A stretch of DNA of 24,414 bases from an uncultured Lachnospiraceae bacterium (GTDB lineage: Bacteria > Bacillota > Clostridia > Lachnospirales > Lachnospiraceae): positions 52,224-76,637 of the forward strand of contig CAJUMC010000011.1 in assembly GCA_910587085.1 (NCBI GenBank), given 5' to 3'. The notes beneath the pieces were generated by a model. That model did no database searches and was not told where the DNA came from. It saw nothing but the letters and a program-made list of their open reading frames with translations. Shown here in pieces: positions 24,229-24,414 of this stretch; the first letter of the stretch is position 1, and each line of letters starts with the position of its first letter. Both the position numbers and the translations under genes were made by a program.

Positions 24229-24304
24229 AAAAAGACTGCCCGGCAGAGAACAGCGAACCTCCTGAATTCAGAAAGCTCGCTGTTCTCTGCCAAACAGTCT
24301 TTTT
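24229..24304. terminator. Strong bidirectional intrinsic terminator
   Basis: Outer arms AAAAAGACTG (24229-24238) and CAGTCTTTTT (24295-24304) and inner arms of 15 bp (24242-24256 with 24277-24291) form a 25-bp stem broken by a 3x3 internal loop. The inner loop itself contains the palindrome CTGAATTCAG. The A and T runs at the ends give a T run after the stem on both strands. It separates the gene series in this window from whatever lies to the right. Confidence 0.9.
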
Positions 24305-24360
24305 ATTTCCATGCTCAATAAATAAATGCACTCGCCCAGAACAAAACAATCCGCAGTCAG

Positions 24361-24414
<54 letters not shown>

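Noticed and set aside
24083..24349. 88-residue minus-strand ORF upstream of the first TPR gene
   Set aside because: It reads straight through the strong terminator hairpin and its start has no convincing ribosome binding site.

Overview
The window looks like a chromosomal segment of a Gram-positive, low-to-mid-GC anaerobe, most likely a clostridial relative of the Lachnospiraceae. The reasons are strong AGGAGG-type ribosome binding sites, a Flp/Tad pilus locus with no secretin or CpaB-like gene, a DUF5702-type giant TadG-like protein, DUF6382-FHA and DUF6273 domain architectures, and Hanks kinases of the HxD...DFN variety. This assignment comes from gene content and is not a taxonomic proof. 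Every convincing gene is on the minus strand, so transcription runs from right to left.

Right edge (24414 to about 24087): a pure TGTC tetranucleotide repeat runs off the window. It is followed by a strong bidirectional hairpin terminator and a short leader with a 7-2-7 palindrome. The gene series then begins with a membrane-anchored TPR protein carrying a long TPEP repeat stalk and a DUF6273 head (24086-22572).

Tad pilus core (22470 to 11623): in order of transcription, a CpaE/TadZ-like ATPase, the CpaF/TadA secretion ATPase, TadB, TadC, the Flp pilin, a TadE-like pseudopilin, a 1209-residue DUF5702/TadG-like protein, a second TadE-like pseudopilin, and an A24 prepilin peptidase that overlaps the previous gene by four bases. 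Two places break the otherwise tight spacing: a 279-nt gap with three hairpins between tadB and tadC, and a 17-bp stem-loop behind the pilin gene.

Phosphosignalling module (11567 to 5684): a DUF6382-FHA protein, a PP2C phosphatase, a second divergent A24 peptidase, a stretch of gene remnants, a transmembrane Ser/Thr kinase with an extracellular TPR region, and a 43-residue single-pass membrane protein found in the gap behind it. The FHA reader, phosphatase eraser and kinase writer are interleaved with pilus biogenesis genes. This suggests that pilus assembly, or the surface proteins around it, is controlled by Ser/Thr phosphorylation.

Left part (5629 to 1): a decayed small ORF, then three more members of the TPR family, each behind an AT-rich spacer: TPR-LRR-DUF6273-DUF6273 (5311-2834), TPR-LRR (2622-652), and a TPR-Pro-rich protein cut by the window edge (514-1). 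All four family members share one N-terminal chassis: a short basic cytoplasmic tail, one membrane helix and a TPR. They differ in their outer heads. Their cytoplasmic tails share a T-x-I-x-S motif that resembles T-x-hydrophobic-hydrophobic motifs repeated in the kinase insertion and next to the FHA domain. My main hypothesis is that these proteins are inputs or outputs of the kinase/FHA switch on the Tad machine. It rests on motif resemblance and gene proximity only.
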